Positions 46,529 to 58,931 of a stretch of 64,000 nucleotides of DNA are shown here, piece by piece. The notes beneath the pieces were generated by a model that worked only from the letters and a program-made list of their open reading frames with translations, had not been told where the DNA came from and did not search any database. The stretch comes from Drechslerella dactyloides (taxonomy: Eukaryota > Ascomycota > Orbiliomycetes > Orbiliales > Orbiliaceae): assembly GCA_020064725.1 (NCBI GenBank), contig JAGTWJ010000001.1, positions 4,588,001 to 4,652,000 of the forward strand, given 5' to 3'. The stretch's first letter is position 1. Each line of letters opens with the position of its first letter. The translations under genes and the position numbers were made by a program.

Positions 46529-47420
46529 TATTTCTACGGTTTTCCCCTGGACTGATTCTTTTTCTTTTCAATTTTATACATATTCTCTGTAGTCCTCGAT
46601 TCTGTATTTTCTTTTCCTCCCTATTTCTTTTCACATTTCCTATGAAAACGCTTCGCCCCCACTTCTATATCCTCTCTCTCTTCTACACCATCCTCTCTCT
46701 TTCCTATCCCCTTTTATCCGCTTTTCCTATTTCCTTTGTGCAGCATCAGCGTTTACGAAATCAGGCATGCGATATTCCCGTATCGACAAGAAAAAGGATA
46801 GAATCATAATATCTAGCAACACCCACCCACCCACATTAGTGTATATCTCCACGACCTCTGCACTCGCTGTCGTTAACCTTGTTGCTGCTGTTCCTTCCTT
46901 TCTTCCTCTCAAAAACCCCCATCTATAACGCCTACGACATGCACGCACGTTAATTGCTTTCATTGTAAAATATTGACCTGGGTATACTTTTACTACTTAT
47001 ATATCGGGACGATATTTAAGAAATCAAGAGGTGGATTTGTCTTTTCTAGCTAGTGTTAACATGTTTGGGAACGGGAGGGGAGGTAGCCTCGGACGAAAAG
47101 TAATACCCGTTCTGTAACCATGTTCAAGTTTCCATTTAGTGGCTTTCAACGGCAGGATGTTGCCTCTGGCGCCTTAAGCCTGACATGAAAGACTATGTAT
47201 ACGCTGACCGCTATAGAAAGCTTTCTGTACGCTTGCAGACCAATCTACATCAATAGCGTATGAACAAATTATAACCGCCCGAATTCGTGCACGCACCAGG
47301 ATCGATAATAGTATACTTGTCTCGTAAACCAGTCGACAGCCGTCCATTTGGGCCTGCGAAGGGCTTGCGAGACAAATAGTATGCCTCATGTTGTCACAAC
47401 GTTGGAAGTGAGAAAACTAG
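46529..47420. other. Convergent intergenic region, striatin / secreted protein
   Basis: T- and C-rich 3' flanks of two converging genes. No gene seen. Confidence 0.5.
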
Positions 47421-49211
47421 CTACGGTTGGGTAGGGTTTAATCGCCGCCGTCTGCCAGCATTGAATTGCGTGTAATCGTCATAACTCCCTTCTCCAGCCA
47501 TCGCGTCCTCCGAATTCAGATAGTCGTTCAAGCTCTGCCCGTTGTTTACAGGGACATCAGCGTTGTTGGCTTGGATCTGCTGGATGAGTGTCTGACGGTC
47601 TCTGTCCCGCGCTGTGCTCGTGGACGCAATGCCGGGTCCGTAGATGTATTGCGGTGAGTCGCGGTCGCGGTCATTTAGGTCACGCAAAAATTGGGAAGAT
47701 GTGATGCTGATGTCGTCTGGAATTGGTTCAATTTGCATTGCGCCGTCGGCATTCACGGCGTTAACAATCTCGGTATCTAGGATGTTCTGCAGTGGAGAAA
47801 CTGCAACTGACTGGACGTCTGGGTTTTGGAGCTCGTCGTCCTGAGCAACTGCGTATTCATTCTGCAGTTCAATATAGTCTCTGGGGTCAGCGACAGCTAT
47901 GAAATCGGGCCCGAGGTCCGGGGGCGTGCCAGCATAGACCTCCTGGGATACCGGGTACTCGAATGCGTCTGCGAGGGCAGCGTTTGCAGCGGCGTTGGAG
48001 ATTGGAGTGGCAGGGTCTTCATCGAACGGCTCGACCTTCGGAATTATTGTGTCGAAGACATAGGAATCTTCGGGGGCAGGCTCGTCGGCGTCGTCGATTT
48101 CGACGACGATTGTAGGATAGTCAAACGATTCTAAGGCTTCCTCGAAAATTTCCGCTTCCGGATTCGCCTTGACGAGCCGCTGGTCGTCTGGCGTTTCATC
48201 ACCACTGTCTGCAAGCTGCTCTACTTCGTACATCATGCCTTGCGGATCGTCGAGAAACTGGAGGAATGCTGCCTGTGCCTCTTCATCACCGGACATTGGT
48301 AGGAGCGGCGCGTCTTCATTCACGCCGCCGCCGTCAGCCTGTTGTACCGTCTGTTGTCGGCCCATCTGTTTAGACAGGAACCGTTGCAGCGCCTCCTGTC
48401 GTCGCTTCTCCATCCTCGGCGGGCCGTAGTCTGGCTGCGCAAGACCCCCAGGGAGATAAAACCGCGGCTCTCCATTCGCGTACTCGCCTGCGAGAGTCCT
48501 CCTCAAGTAATCCAGCACGGTGTTTGGAATATTCTCCGACCCCGGTGTGAGAGCACGCTCCGCGAGGTCCTTGACACCGAGGAAGATGTCGCTCTCATCC
48601 GTTAACTGGTCGAGGATGTCTACTTCTGGTCCTGTGAGCTTCTCCACCACGCCTTCGATATAGCCACGGTTCCGAGAAACCCTGCCGTTGGCGTTTTCCG
48701 TGAATGCGTATACGACGTTGCTGGGATCACTGCCTGTGGTGGCAAGCAGACCCCCTCGCTTCGTCTCAGCCTCATAATCGAGGGAGCGGTAGGAGGTAAA
48801 TTTCGCAGCTTCGCCGAGCATGGCTTCGAAGTTTATGAAAAAGACACCAGGTAAACTGGCGGGGTCGAGGACGGCGACGTATGCGAGCTTGTAATGTGGA
48901 TATGCTTGCGGCTCGCCGTGCTTGCCACGGTTAGATCCACAGGAGGCCCCAGTGTAGAAGGCGATGGCGGCGACCATGCCGGTGGGCGGACGGTTGTAGA
49001 CCGCCATGCCGAGTTCGCCCCCATGTCGACTCTTTATGTTGTTGTAGCGGTAGCATTCACCGGGCTCCCGCTGGCTGATGGAGTTGCCGACGCGGAAGAG
49101 ATTTGTGTGAGTGAACCATTCTCCACGGACCTCACGGAGAGTGACTTCATAGTAGGCCGTCACGGTGGGTAGGAGGAACGGGAGGAGGGGGAGGAGCCAC
49201 CGTAACATCAT
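47421..49211 (-). CDS. Secreted acidic protein of unknown function
   Basis: Single exon, 596 aa from MMLRWLLPLLPFLLPTVTA, a clear signal peptide; an in-frame ATG 33 nt upstream would only lengthen the N-terminus. The first 160 residues of the mature protein look folded, with YYEVTLREVRGEW, four or so Cys (ECYRYNN, GASCGSN) and an Ala/Val/Tyr-rich core. Beyond residue 270 the chain is mostly disordered: Gln/Met-rich (QRFLSKQMGRQQTVQQ), then strongly Asp/Glu-rich with repeated DDP/EDP and AANAALADAFEY stretches, ending in a basic RRRRLNPTQP. No transmembrane helix, GPI signal or catalytic motif was seen. I do not recognise the family. The size and acidic disorder could fit a wall-associated or secretory-pathway protein, but no function is assigned. 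Confidence 0.75.
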   Translation of the reverse strand: MMLRWLLPLLPFLLPTVTAYYEVTLREVRGEWFTHTNLFRVGNSISQREPGECYRYNNIKSRHGGELGMAVYNRPPTGMVAAIAFYTGASCGSNRGKHGEPQAYPHYKLAYVAVLDPASLPGVFFINFEAMLGEAAKFTSYRSLDYEAETKRGGLLATTGSDPSNVVYAFTENANGRVSRNRGYIEGVVEKLTGPEVDILDQLTDESDIFLGVKDLAERALTPGSENIPNTVLDYLRRTLAGEYANGEPRFYLPGGLAQPDYGPPRMEKRRQEALQRFLSKQMGRQQTVQQADGGGVNEDAPLLPMSGDEEAQAAFLQFLDDPQGMMYEVEQLADSGDETPDDQRLVKANPEAEIFEEALESFDYPTIVVEIDDADEPAPEDSYVFDTIIPKVEPFDEDPATPISNAAANAALADAFEYPVSQEVYAGTPPDLGPDFIAVADPRDYIELQNEYAVAQDDELQNPDVQSVAVSPLQNILDTEIVNAVNADGAMQIEPIPDDISITSSQFLRDLNDRDRDSPQYIYGPGIASTSTARDRDRQTLIQQIQANNADVPVNNGQSLNDYLNSEDAMAGEGSYDDYTQFNAGRRRRLNPTQP

Positions 49212-49244
49212 GAATCCCCAAACCTCAACGATACCGGAGGTCAA

Positions 49245-49693
49245 AGATAATGCGGCATAGACGCAATATGCGCAACAGCTATATCAGAATACGGATGGGA
49301 TCACTAATCTATTGGTTCCGACATCGCGTATTCTGGGTCACTACACCTGCGCCGCATGCAGCTGAGAACGGAAGTCTCATGGCGGGCCATACGGTTTCGC
49401 GGTAATTGCTCTCTTTACCGCTCATACAATTTCTTGAAATGCAGCTGAGACTTCACCGTACTAAATTGAGGTAGTTGTAGGCGCAAATGTGAAGTTCCGG
49501 TGGTGACACAAGCATCCCACTCAATTGTTGCATTTTGTGCGTTGTGTGAGGTTGCCTAGTTGCGCAGAGTAGCTTCAGGATTGGAGATTAAATTGACAGA
49601 GCGGTGAAATGCACTGAAGTGTATTACTATTGGTAGGATTACTTCCAATGTACATGGGTATGTGGTTGAAAGTGCGGGAAGTCTTAAAAATTA
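49245..49693. other. Intergenic region, secreted protein / FAD monooxygenase
   Basis: About 450 bp: promoter of the secreted-protein gene and 3' flank of the monooxygenase. Nothing recognised. Confidence 0.5.
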
Positions 49694-51413
49694 TCAAGCC
49701 TTTGATTTCAGAAACTTCTCCACCTCCACGTCTGCCTTGTACCCAAACGCCGAATCATGGATGCTCTCCGGTGCGAACCTCACTGGAACGATCATAAATA
49801 TTACAAATCAGGACAAGTGCTACTCTAAGTACTGCAATATTGGCGTGAAAAGGGATTAAAGGTAAGATAGTACTTACGAAACAATCCGAAGAAAAAGTCC
49901 CTCGACATCTCCTCCCACCAGCTGAGATTCTTTTTCATACCGCCGGCTCTTGCTGCCGCGGCCATTATTTTATCATTTCGCGGTTTACGCATTTGCGTAT
50001 AGTACTCTCCAGCATTCTTTAGTGCGTCTTTATAGTCGCTAGACTGTGCGGCTTTTGCTTGCTGGATTTCGTGTGCCAATAGCGCTGCGTAGACGTAACC
50101 GTCTTCGGAGGCGAGCGAGACACCCTGTCCCGAATGTGGCGGCATAACTAGCGCTTGTTAGACTGGCTATACTGAGTGTATTCTTTACGAAGTTCGGATG
50201 TGGAAGTTTGGTATATACCATGTGCAGAATCCCCCATGAGAAGGATTCTGCCGTCGGTGCTGTTATAGCGATCCATTATTTGCATGTAATAATTTGGTAA
50301 GACTAGTACTCTCTTGGACCGCTCTGCTTCGCTGCTTTCTTTATGCTGCTGTATGCCGAATCTGTCGGTTTAGAGTCACGATAATCACGCTTCGATCAGC
50401 CAGAGCCTTTCTTGATATATGACCTCAGTAGGGTAAATAAGCTCCGTACCTTATGATACCCTCTATCACCTTCTCTCCTTGTGGGCTGACCCAGTCCTTA
50501 TGTCGCTCGAGCAACTGCCGCTCAATTTCCTCGATGGGGATATCCCGATCCTCGCTGTCAGACTCGGCCGTGCTCCACCACTGGTATCTGCCTTCGTCAC
50601 CAGTCTTAGAGTTGATGGGCGAATATCCAAAGAAGCCATTCTTGCCAAACGTCATAACAGTAGGTGAGTAATTTGCATTCTTGTAGTCATATGGTATTTC
50701 TCGCGGTTGTTCGCTCTTGGGAATCGCGCTTGTAGGAATCACGCCACCGACGCCTACCAATCCCCTCAAAGCCACCCTTTAAGTCAGTACCACGCAGATA
50801 TTGCCACAAAATATACAATGAAGACAAAATGAGCCTCTCACACTCTTTTGCAGGATACTTACTCAAACCTTGCTTCAACACTTGGAAACGCTGCTCTTCG
50901 GACGATACTCTTGATTCCATCCGCGCCAATCACCAGATCGGCCTCGACCACCTCGCCATCCGCGAACGCCACCTCCACAGCCCCATCCTTCGGTGTCACG
51001 GCTGTGACCGTCTTGTTATAATGTATCTGCGCACCTTGCGTCTCTAATACTCTCAGAATCTCCTCATATATCGCCGCACGCGAATGCATCACCTCGCCAC
51101 CGGTCCCTGGATATCGATCGGGCGACCCTGTCGGCATGAGTCCTAGCACCTTCCCCTTGGAGTTCCGAAACTCAAACTTCGAGCACGGAAAGCCGGACTC
51201 CAGGATACGCGCGTGTGCGGACTCGGAGATGAGCTTGATCGTGTATAAGCCGTTGGGGGCGAGGCCGAGGGTGCCTCCGATCCCGATTGACGGCGACTTA
51301 TAAGCTTCGTAGGCGTGGATCTCGAGGTCTGGGATGAGAGGAGAGAGGAAGCGGTGGAGGAAATGGTAGGCCGTCAGGCCTGCTATGCCCGTACCGACTA
51401 TAACGATCTTCAT
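49694..51413 (-). CDS. FAD-dependent monooxygenase (salicylate/p-hydroxybenzoate hydroxylase type)
   Basis: Five exons, 51413-50863, 50776-50450, 50361-50219, 50147-49878 and 49782-49694, join in phase to 459 aa. The N-terminus MKIVIVGTGIAGLTAY is the GxGxxG Rossmann dinucleotide motif. The DG motif (VIGADGIKSIVRR) and the GD motif (LLMGDSAHVMPPHSGQGVS, across an exon junction) identify a class A flavin monooxygenase. A YQWW segment in the middle is common in fungal members. The end is AFGYKADVEVEKFLKSKA. Such enzymes use NAD(P)H and O2 to hydroxylate aromatic or polyketide substrates; the substrate is unknown. No signal peptide. The next gene upstream is a Zn(II)2Cys6 regulator on the same strand, which suggests possible coregulation. 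Confidence 0.9.
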
Positions 51414-52271
51414 CGTGTGTTTGTCCTCGACTGTGCTAAGCGTATGTCAAGCTTGAATCTATGAATGCGTTGGGTATGTTGTCAAATCGGATCTGTCTAT
51501 TTTGGGATTCACAGCGAGCTTGTATCAGGACAACTGAGCCGCGCCGAGCATGATGGCTAAAGCATCTCCCGGTGCCCTTGGCTCGACGCCTTTTATAGTC
51601 TGCTCTGACCCTAGAGTCACCGAAGTAAGTTAGATTCACACCGGCCTACAATTTCTAAAAACGGCCGACGTTCGAGGTCGCGTTTGTTACACAACGTTAT
51701 GTTGGCTCGGAGCCCGTGGACTCCACCGCTGAAGCGTCGTCAGAGCCGCGTCACAGCGCACCGGATTTTATGCGCTGCGGGAGCCAAGTTGGTCAAGATA
51801 ACGGGAGCGTGTTAGCTCGGTTTCGCGTCAGCTGAAAGTCTATCGGTCCTTCGGCGAAAATGCAAGGAGGTGTACGTAATGAGAATTCAGCACCATATAA
51901 GGGCTACATGCTACACTAGCCACCAATCGGATCCAATCGAATATACAACTACGATCAGAGTATGCTAACCGTATGCATGGAATGCAGCCGATGTGGGATA
52001 TATGGAGGCCAACTCGTGAAGACAATATCAATAGAATCCCACGCAGCTTTTTCTCGAGCCGCCAGTGAATCCGAATATTGCTGGCATATGGTCTCAATCA
52101 ACTGTTCCTGACGACCAGCCGGATCAACTCAAATCGATAAAGCAGATACGGCTTTATATACAACGATTTCTCGCACCTCATCCTTCACCAATTTAAAACG
52201 GCCAGAATACTAAAATAGATATTGATACAAAGAATCGAAGGAATATTAGACAGAATGGAAAAATGGAAGGG
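51414..52271. other. Intergenic region, FAD monooxygenase / Zn2Cys6 regulator
   Basis: About 860 bp, promoter of the monooxygenase plus 3' flank of the regulator. CGG-containing triplets occur (for example near 51660-51780), but no convincing inverted CGG pair was identified. Confidence 0.45.
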
Positions 52272-55200
52272 TCACCAGTATGACTCGGACCAACTCGACT
52301 TAATACTTCCGACAACATCGCTGTTCTGCCAGGGAACTTGGTTTTGCTGCGGCATGTATGTCCCAATGTTTGAGTTGAAGGGACTCGCGGGATTATTGGC
52401 AGCCGACGGGTCGACGATGTTTACCATCCCGCCGTTAAGCCAAAAGTCAAAATTCGCAGATTCGAGAAAATCGTAGCTCCCGGAATTGAATTGGTTCTGC
52501 TGCTCATTCAATGTGGACATATTGGTTCGGCTGCCGCCGTTGTTATTCCCGCTCTCCGAACTGAAGACTCCGCTGCTAGATATGGTGCTATCGCCTTCAG
52601 AGACGGATGTCATAGCGCTATCTTCCTGGCACCTCATCTGGGGTCTCCGGTTGTCTCTGAATTGATTTAATGGCGATAGCAGCGAAGTTATGGCCTCGAT
52701 ACATCGGCTGGCCGCTGGAATTACCGATTTCGCGGCGTGCATCACCCAGAGAACCTTACCGATTTGCTCTCTGCAGTCTTTCGCATTCGCGCCTTCCGCC
52801 CCTGAGGTATCGTTTTCTTCCAGCGGGTCGGCTAGCAGCGATACTAGTGGAATGAAGACTGCAGAGAAGATAAAGTATACTACATACCAGGTGGCACCCT
52901 GGTTATGCGGTTGCGTTTTGTAGAAGTTGTGGATTCCGTCAATAGTCTGCTTTGCGACTTCTCGACATATATTGACGACTTTTTCGTTCGTTTTATCCAA
53001 CAGCTTGCAGTCTTTATTCTCCGCGGCACATGCTACGGTTTGCCTGTTCCCGGATTTTTCTTCCATAACTCGGTTGAAAAACAGTTGCCGGTATAAGATG
53101 AGTCGCTGGTCTCGGGCTCTCCACCAGAAAATGCCACGCGGCAAGGCGAGCCATGATGGTTCGCTTGGAGATTCGTCGACGGCGAGATAAGTTGGCAAAG
53201 ACGCGGCCCACTTGTTGATCATCTCGTCGAACGGTTGGATTTCTTCACACGAGGACAGGCTGCCAGCCAGCAGCCTGGAATGGATCTTGACAGACACCTT
53301 TGCAAATGTAGCCTGCGCAATCAGGCAGCTGTACGGCGTGGGCTCATTACAGGGAGTCGGCACCATGGCGGCAGAGGCGGGGAAATCCTGTGCGGACGTT
53401 ATGAGCTTCATAAAGATCCATCAATGCAACGTTTATAAATGGTGGTCCCACCAGTTTGGTGGACGGAATCCGATAAACGTACCTCGTCTTGAACATTAAG
53501 AGGGAGTCTAACGTTCAGTGCGCCGAGCGTGCCTTCTCCAAATGTCACGGGCCTGCCTAGAGTCACGCAGGCGCCGGCATCCAGCACGAATAGACTCCAC
53601 CAAACCCTTCTGCGAATTTCTTTCTGTAGCGGTGAAACGTTCCAGTCTGGGAACTCTCGATGAAGCCCAAGACTGAGGGCCATCCGTATAGCAATACCCA
53701 TGATGATATGGCCTGAATTTGGCTTGTTCCGTTTCTGAAGATAGTTGGCCATTAATGTGAGGGCTTGGACCATACCCAGTCTTCCTGATTCAAATATATC
53801 AGCGGTTAAGTGGTGCCTCGCTTGCTCGTAGTAATAAATATCAACATCGTTGGGTGATGTTGAGCTGGTCCACGACCCAATCGCAAAAATCATATTAAGT
53901 ATCAATGGCCATCTAAAAATAATCACAATGAGTTAATTGGTCTCCTCTGATTGAGTATGCCAAAGATTCAGCTTTTAACTTACGATCCATCAACAGGGCG
54001 CGGTAGAACTCCTTTGTATTGAGCGAGGAAAGTAGGCTCATGAAGGACTGGGTAAGATTTATGGAAGTAGGTAAAATAAGCTTTGATCAAGTCATCCGCG
54101 ATATGCGAAGGAGGTGTGCCTGTGCCATTCGGCTCGCCAGCAGGTATCATCTTTGGTATTCCAAAACCTTGTCCTTGAATTGAAGGAGACGAGTTGCTCG
54201 AATCGACGTCGAGCCCTGTCCATGAATCCGAGCCCAGCAATGTTGAACTTCCTTGCCTCTTAGATATCTGTCGAGCGATCCGGAACACTGCAGCACCCGA
54301 TGAGGCACCAAGATAGGAGGACCCTTTGTCCACATCGATCGACAGAGTGGCCATTCCGTCGACGACAGAAGCAATCTCGTTAAAGACTTGCTTCTCGTCC
54401 CATTCGTACCCATCACAGTGTACCGGTGTCTCTTCTGGGAGGGTTTTGTCTGCAACATCCTGATCCGTTGTATCTGTCGTGACCGAATTGCCAGAATACG
54501 GAGCGGTCTTAAGCGATAGTTGCTGAGATATAGAAGATGGCGATGAAGCTGTTCCACCCTCCAACGTGCTGATATCGATATTTGGTAGATGCTGCTTAAC
54601 CAGGCCTTCAAGCATGGACACCCGCTCTTCCAGCTCTCTGGTGTATCTGCGGAACGAGATTGTAAGCATTGGGATATAGATGTCTGCAACGCAGGTCGCG
54701 CGAAAAGGGCAATGGCATTTCGCGGAATGGAAACAGTTGAAGCATTTCGATGTTTTTCATCCAGTAATAGAACAAAGCTGGCTTCTTGGAGATATTTAGA
54801 CGCCCAAAGCTGTCGCGTACCCTTTCCTACCCGACAGTTTTATTGGCTTGCAGGCCCAAACCTTGTAGAACCTTGAGGTTGAAGCAATGCATCTCTGGCG
54901 ACAGCAACACAACCCAGGGAACGATAAGGTATGGGACGGATGATAGTCCGGAACGTGGGGGACAATGCAAGCCCGCACGAAGTGTCTTTCGGGACGCCCT
55001 CCCGAAGCTGCAGGTGAACCGGGGTCCGGACGGAGTTACTTGGTCCGAAGAGCCTGGGGAGCAGGGCCGCTTCAAAAACGGCTAAAGGTTGCGCAAACGA
55101 GTACTCGAGTGACGATGAAGGGAAATATGGGCAATGGACGATGAGCTGGACTAATCGGAAATTGTAAAATTCAAATAGCAATGGAATTTTTGGTTCCCGA

Positions 55201-55992
55201 CGTACGGCTTCAAAATAAAAGCGGAGATAGAACTGAAGAGCTGAACATCGTAGCTTTTGCTTCGAGAAACTCAATAAAGTCGTCGGGTGAGCGACTTCTG
55301 CTCGAATGATAGAGCTGGAACAGACCCAAAAACCGATGAACTTTATATTCTACAAATTTGTACTCACTTTTGGGTGATATAAACTCGCTGTCTCGGCTGT
55401 ACGTATAGGCAATCGTAGACTCTATCATGGGCAATACATTGCCCGCACGGCTTCTTATTGTCGCATTTCACCTGCAAGGAACCATCTTTGTTAGCAAAAG
55501 TAGGTAATATTACTATATTTAAGCACTGCTTTACGGCTGTAATGATAGCTGATGAATTCTGCGAGGGTATACCTTTCTCTTCCTGCATGACATACATGCT
55601 CCAATCGGCGGCTTCTTTGAAGCCGTAGTCGGTGTAGTAGGTGTATGGGGTGCTCCACTGCCTACTCCAGTGACTGAAATCGATGCTGTCGGCGACTGCG
55701 AATTTGTCGATGCATAGGATTTTGCAGCCACCTGCGTGTTTATAGGAGCTACCCCGTTCGACTGAAAGATATTGTGCGAAATGGTAGGCGGTTGCTGCTG
55801 ATGTTGGTGCTGATGTTGGTTCTGCAGCTGGTGCAGCTGCTGTTGCGGATACCGAAGCTGCTGATGGAGGTCAAATTCGGATGAATATGACGATGCTGAA
55901 ATGGGCGTATTGAGAGCCTGATAAGGCGGTGAGATTCGCCTTGAGGGATCCATATCTGCCAGATCAGCTGTAGAGGCTTTCGCGGATGTCAA
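52272..55992 (-). CDS. Zn(II)2Cys6 transcription factor with fungal-trans domain
   Basis: Five exons, 55992-55573, 55471-55368, 54646-53984, 53912-53483 and 53387-52272, give 910 aa. After a Gln/His-rich N-terminus, the zinc cluster starts with ACMSCRKRK, crosses intron 1 and continues KCDNKKPCGQC, DRVYDC: spacing Cx2Cx6Cx5Cx2Cx8C, valid for this class. Basic residues and a coiled coil (YTRELEERVSMLEGLVKQ) follow across an unusually long 721-nt intron. The Fungal_trans domain begins at AYFTYFHKSYPVLHEPTFL and includes SGRLGMVQALTLMANYLQ, GIAIRMALSLGLHRE and RRRVWWSLFVLD. The C-terminus is Asn/Ser/Gln-rich. It probably binds CGG-type sites as a dimer. No specific orthologue is claimed. The neighbouring FAD monooxygenase is a possible target. 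Confidence 0.87.
54647..55367 (-). other. Unusually long (721 nt) intron of the Zn2Cys6 gene
   Basis: Bounded by AA|GTGAGT and CGCAG|A, and the join gives an uninterrupted KYTRELEER. It is six to ten times longer than neighbouring introns and contains a 144-codon open frame on the same strand (55274-54840) with no recognised domain. It may hold an insertion. Confidence 0.6.
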
Positions 55993-58931
55993 AGTATTAT
56001 ATGCTCCAGAGAGTTCCGATTATCTAATATCTGAGGGGCAATTAATGGGACGTCAGATTAGAAAGCGCCCGAATGCAAATGCGAAGGTATCAGCAGCCCA
56101 GCCCGAGATTATTATTAAAGATCAAACCAAGCCCAAACCAACCAAGGATGAAAAGAACAAGGAAATGAAAAGAAATGAAAATCGTAAGACGAATTAAGAC
56201 GATTTTTGTTCAGACATGGCAAACTTTTTAGTCGAAACAAGTCATGGACAGGCCATATTAAGTCTCGCGACGCCAGAGGCAAAAAAACGATGGAGGTGTT
56301 CAAGGTGGTTGGAACGTTCGAACGTTCAAGGCAAGGTAATGTCGCCTGTCCTTTGAAATAACACCACCACCTTGGAATCGTCAACAATAGGACAGACAGA
56401 ACAACAGGCCAGACCCACTGCCCGGTGCAGCCTGGCAGCTAGCTGCATCTAAATAACACTGCCTTACATCTTTAGCTCAGACTACCCCAGGTTATTGCTG
56501 CATGGTCGAATTCTGGGGACGGGGCCCTGGCCCATTGCAAGTGATGGATGTTTAGTTACAAACGGCTCGGTAAGCACGACTCGACTCTTCTTTTCTCGCA
56601 TACTTCCGTCTTGCGGAACTTCCAATCGAGCCAGCATCTGCCAGCATCAGCACTTACTCTGATTCGCGGTTCCTCGGGCGCTGTTCCTTCCAGCTTCCGT
56701 TCGTTTCGGCTGAGGCTGCCGACCCTAGGGCACATCAAACGCAATCAATGCAGGCACCGCCAGGCCCAGCATGGTGATGAGGATCGAGATATCGAAGCCA
56801 ACGTAATTATAAGTGTCACCTGCCGGCTGCCAGTGCACCTTGCCTTGCCAGAGATAAATTGAAAGGGCACTACGATATCGCCACGCCTGTAGAGCGAGCG
56901 GTTTGATTGCGGACTACTAGTGAAAACAACCAACCGGCTAACCGTGGTACACACATGGCGCCCGATTCGACTGACGGAAACGAGCTGCGAAGTAATATGC
57001 TAATCTGGGCTTGCAGGGAAGCTTTTCCAGGTTTTCTTCTCGCCCTCCTCGATACGTATTCCCTCGGACGCTCCGTGAAAGCATACGACATCTTGTTCGC
57101 TCGGAGTAACGAGCGAAACGGTCGATCTGCATACATGTACCATGTTCATGTTCGCCTGGTCGGCTCGTCTTGCCTGCCTGCTCTCACCCTGTCGCGAGTA
57201 TCCATTCGGACAAGGGTCGGCCGTGGAAGATACCATTGACGCCGATACACCCTGTTGACGTCCGATCTTCGACATGCATAAGGTACCAACTTAACTTTCG
57301 GGTCGTCTGGTCTGGTCTTAGCTTCTTGAACAAGATAAGTATCCCATCTCGGAGCCAAATTCGGGCTGATGGCAGTACCTTTGGCAGTAAACGTACGATT
57401 ACGAGAGATTTGATTGCACACCATCTACCGTGCTTCTCAACAAAATGCTACCTAGCTATCGATAGAATGCGCGCACGGTTAAACCAACTGCATTGAGTGC
57501 GTGTCTAGTCTGCATCTGCCTGACTTTTCTGTCAGACCAGACGCCTGACAGGCGTACCCGCATATTCTTCTAGAAGAGCACCTGGAGGGCCTGAGCGCAA
57601 ATCCACTGCCCAATTACCCCACCTCCCCCATCAACTAATCCGATATATCCAACGGTTGGTGCAGGAGTAGCCTAAACGCCACTTCGAGTTCGAACGGCAT
57701 GCCACTTCGGCTAGCGTCGATAGTTGAAATATATCCGAACCAAAGGCCCAAGGTGGAGAACGAACCAATGCATCGCGGTCAGACCTTGCAATTCGCCCCC
57801 AAACTTGCTTGCGTTATGCACGAAGTATTTCGTCAGGCACTCCGTCAAGCAACCATTACATCCTGCATTCGCACGAATGGAGCTTCTGAGGTCAGGCTGT
57901 CATGCAAGAGAAATTTTTTGTTCTCACAGGCTAGCCGGTTTGCGCCATGCATACGAGTAAGTGGTCTGCAAGCCTGGTGCAGGTCAGACCTAGCTGCAGC
58001 ACTGCCCAATCCAACCGGATCCAAAGCTACCGTCCCGTACCGCTACCATGGCTTTGCCTGCTCGAAGACGTAGGTACGACGTCCGGAGTATACTTACGTT
58101 CATTATATTCGCTTCCAGAAATACAGAGTGCGATACGAGAGCTATCTGCGTAACTTTTTCTGCGAACGGACCCCTACGTCGCGTCCTGCTCCCGAAATCG
58201 ACACCGATTCGATGGATATCGTCTCGGCTTTGCTTCCGGATTGAGTATGAGACAGGGCGCGGTCCTCGGAATTAGGTTCTTGTCTGCCCATTGCATATTA
58301 CGATACCACCATCATCATGAGGTCGACGGATGCTTGAACGTTTGTTCCTTCAGGCTTTTGCACTTCGTTTAATGCACATCTACATGCAATCGCAATATAT
58401 CGAGCGGGGTGAAACATCTTCGTATCAGTTAACCGAGCTTACCCGCGTCAAGTTTCTCCACCAATGCCCATGGGGTAATTCTGCGTTTTGATGATGAAAC
58501 TGAGCTCGCCAGTATTTGTCTGTGTCACGAGAGCTATGAAGACATCCGAAGTTCGACATTTTTGGATCCCTGTCAAATGGGTAAAAGATGAGTGCTTTTT
58601 CGTGTTTGCTCCCTCTTGATATTTTTTTATTAGCCTCGGATATCCTGCCCTCAAGCCCTTCGATGCTTCATATCACCCACCTGCTCAACATTCGGAATCC
58701 ATAAGGAAGGTCTGCCAATACGGAATATAAGCAAAAGTAAGCCGCTAGATTTCGTCTCGTACATATATACATACCACGAGAGTTTTCTCGGGTAATTCTG
58801 AAGGTTTCGTGCTACTGTTATACGCAAAACGCATCCCAGTCCCCCGCCGATATTTCCGCCGTACATGCACCCACAACTCTTACGTATGGGACTCTGAGTT
58901 TCATTTCCGTGGCCTGCTATGCTGCCACCTT
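55993..58931. other. Intergenic region, Zn2Cys6 regulator / beta-mannosidase
   Basis: 2.9 kb: promoter of the regulator (purine-rich AAAGAAATGAAAA stretch near 56140-56180) and 3' flank of the beta-mannosidase. Short open frames near 56900-58270 on both strands have no domain. No gene called. Confidence 0.4.

Noticed and set aside
54840..55274. 144-codon frame inside the long Zn2Cys6 intron as a separate gene
   Set aside because: No domain, no promoter or own splice structure; kept only as a question about the intron.
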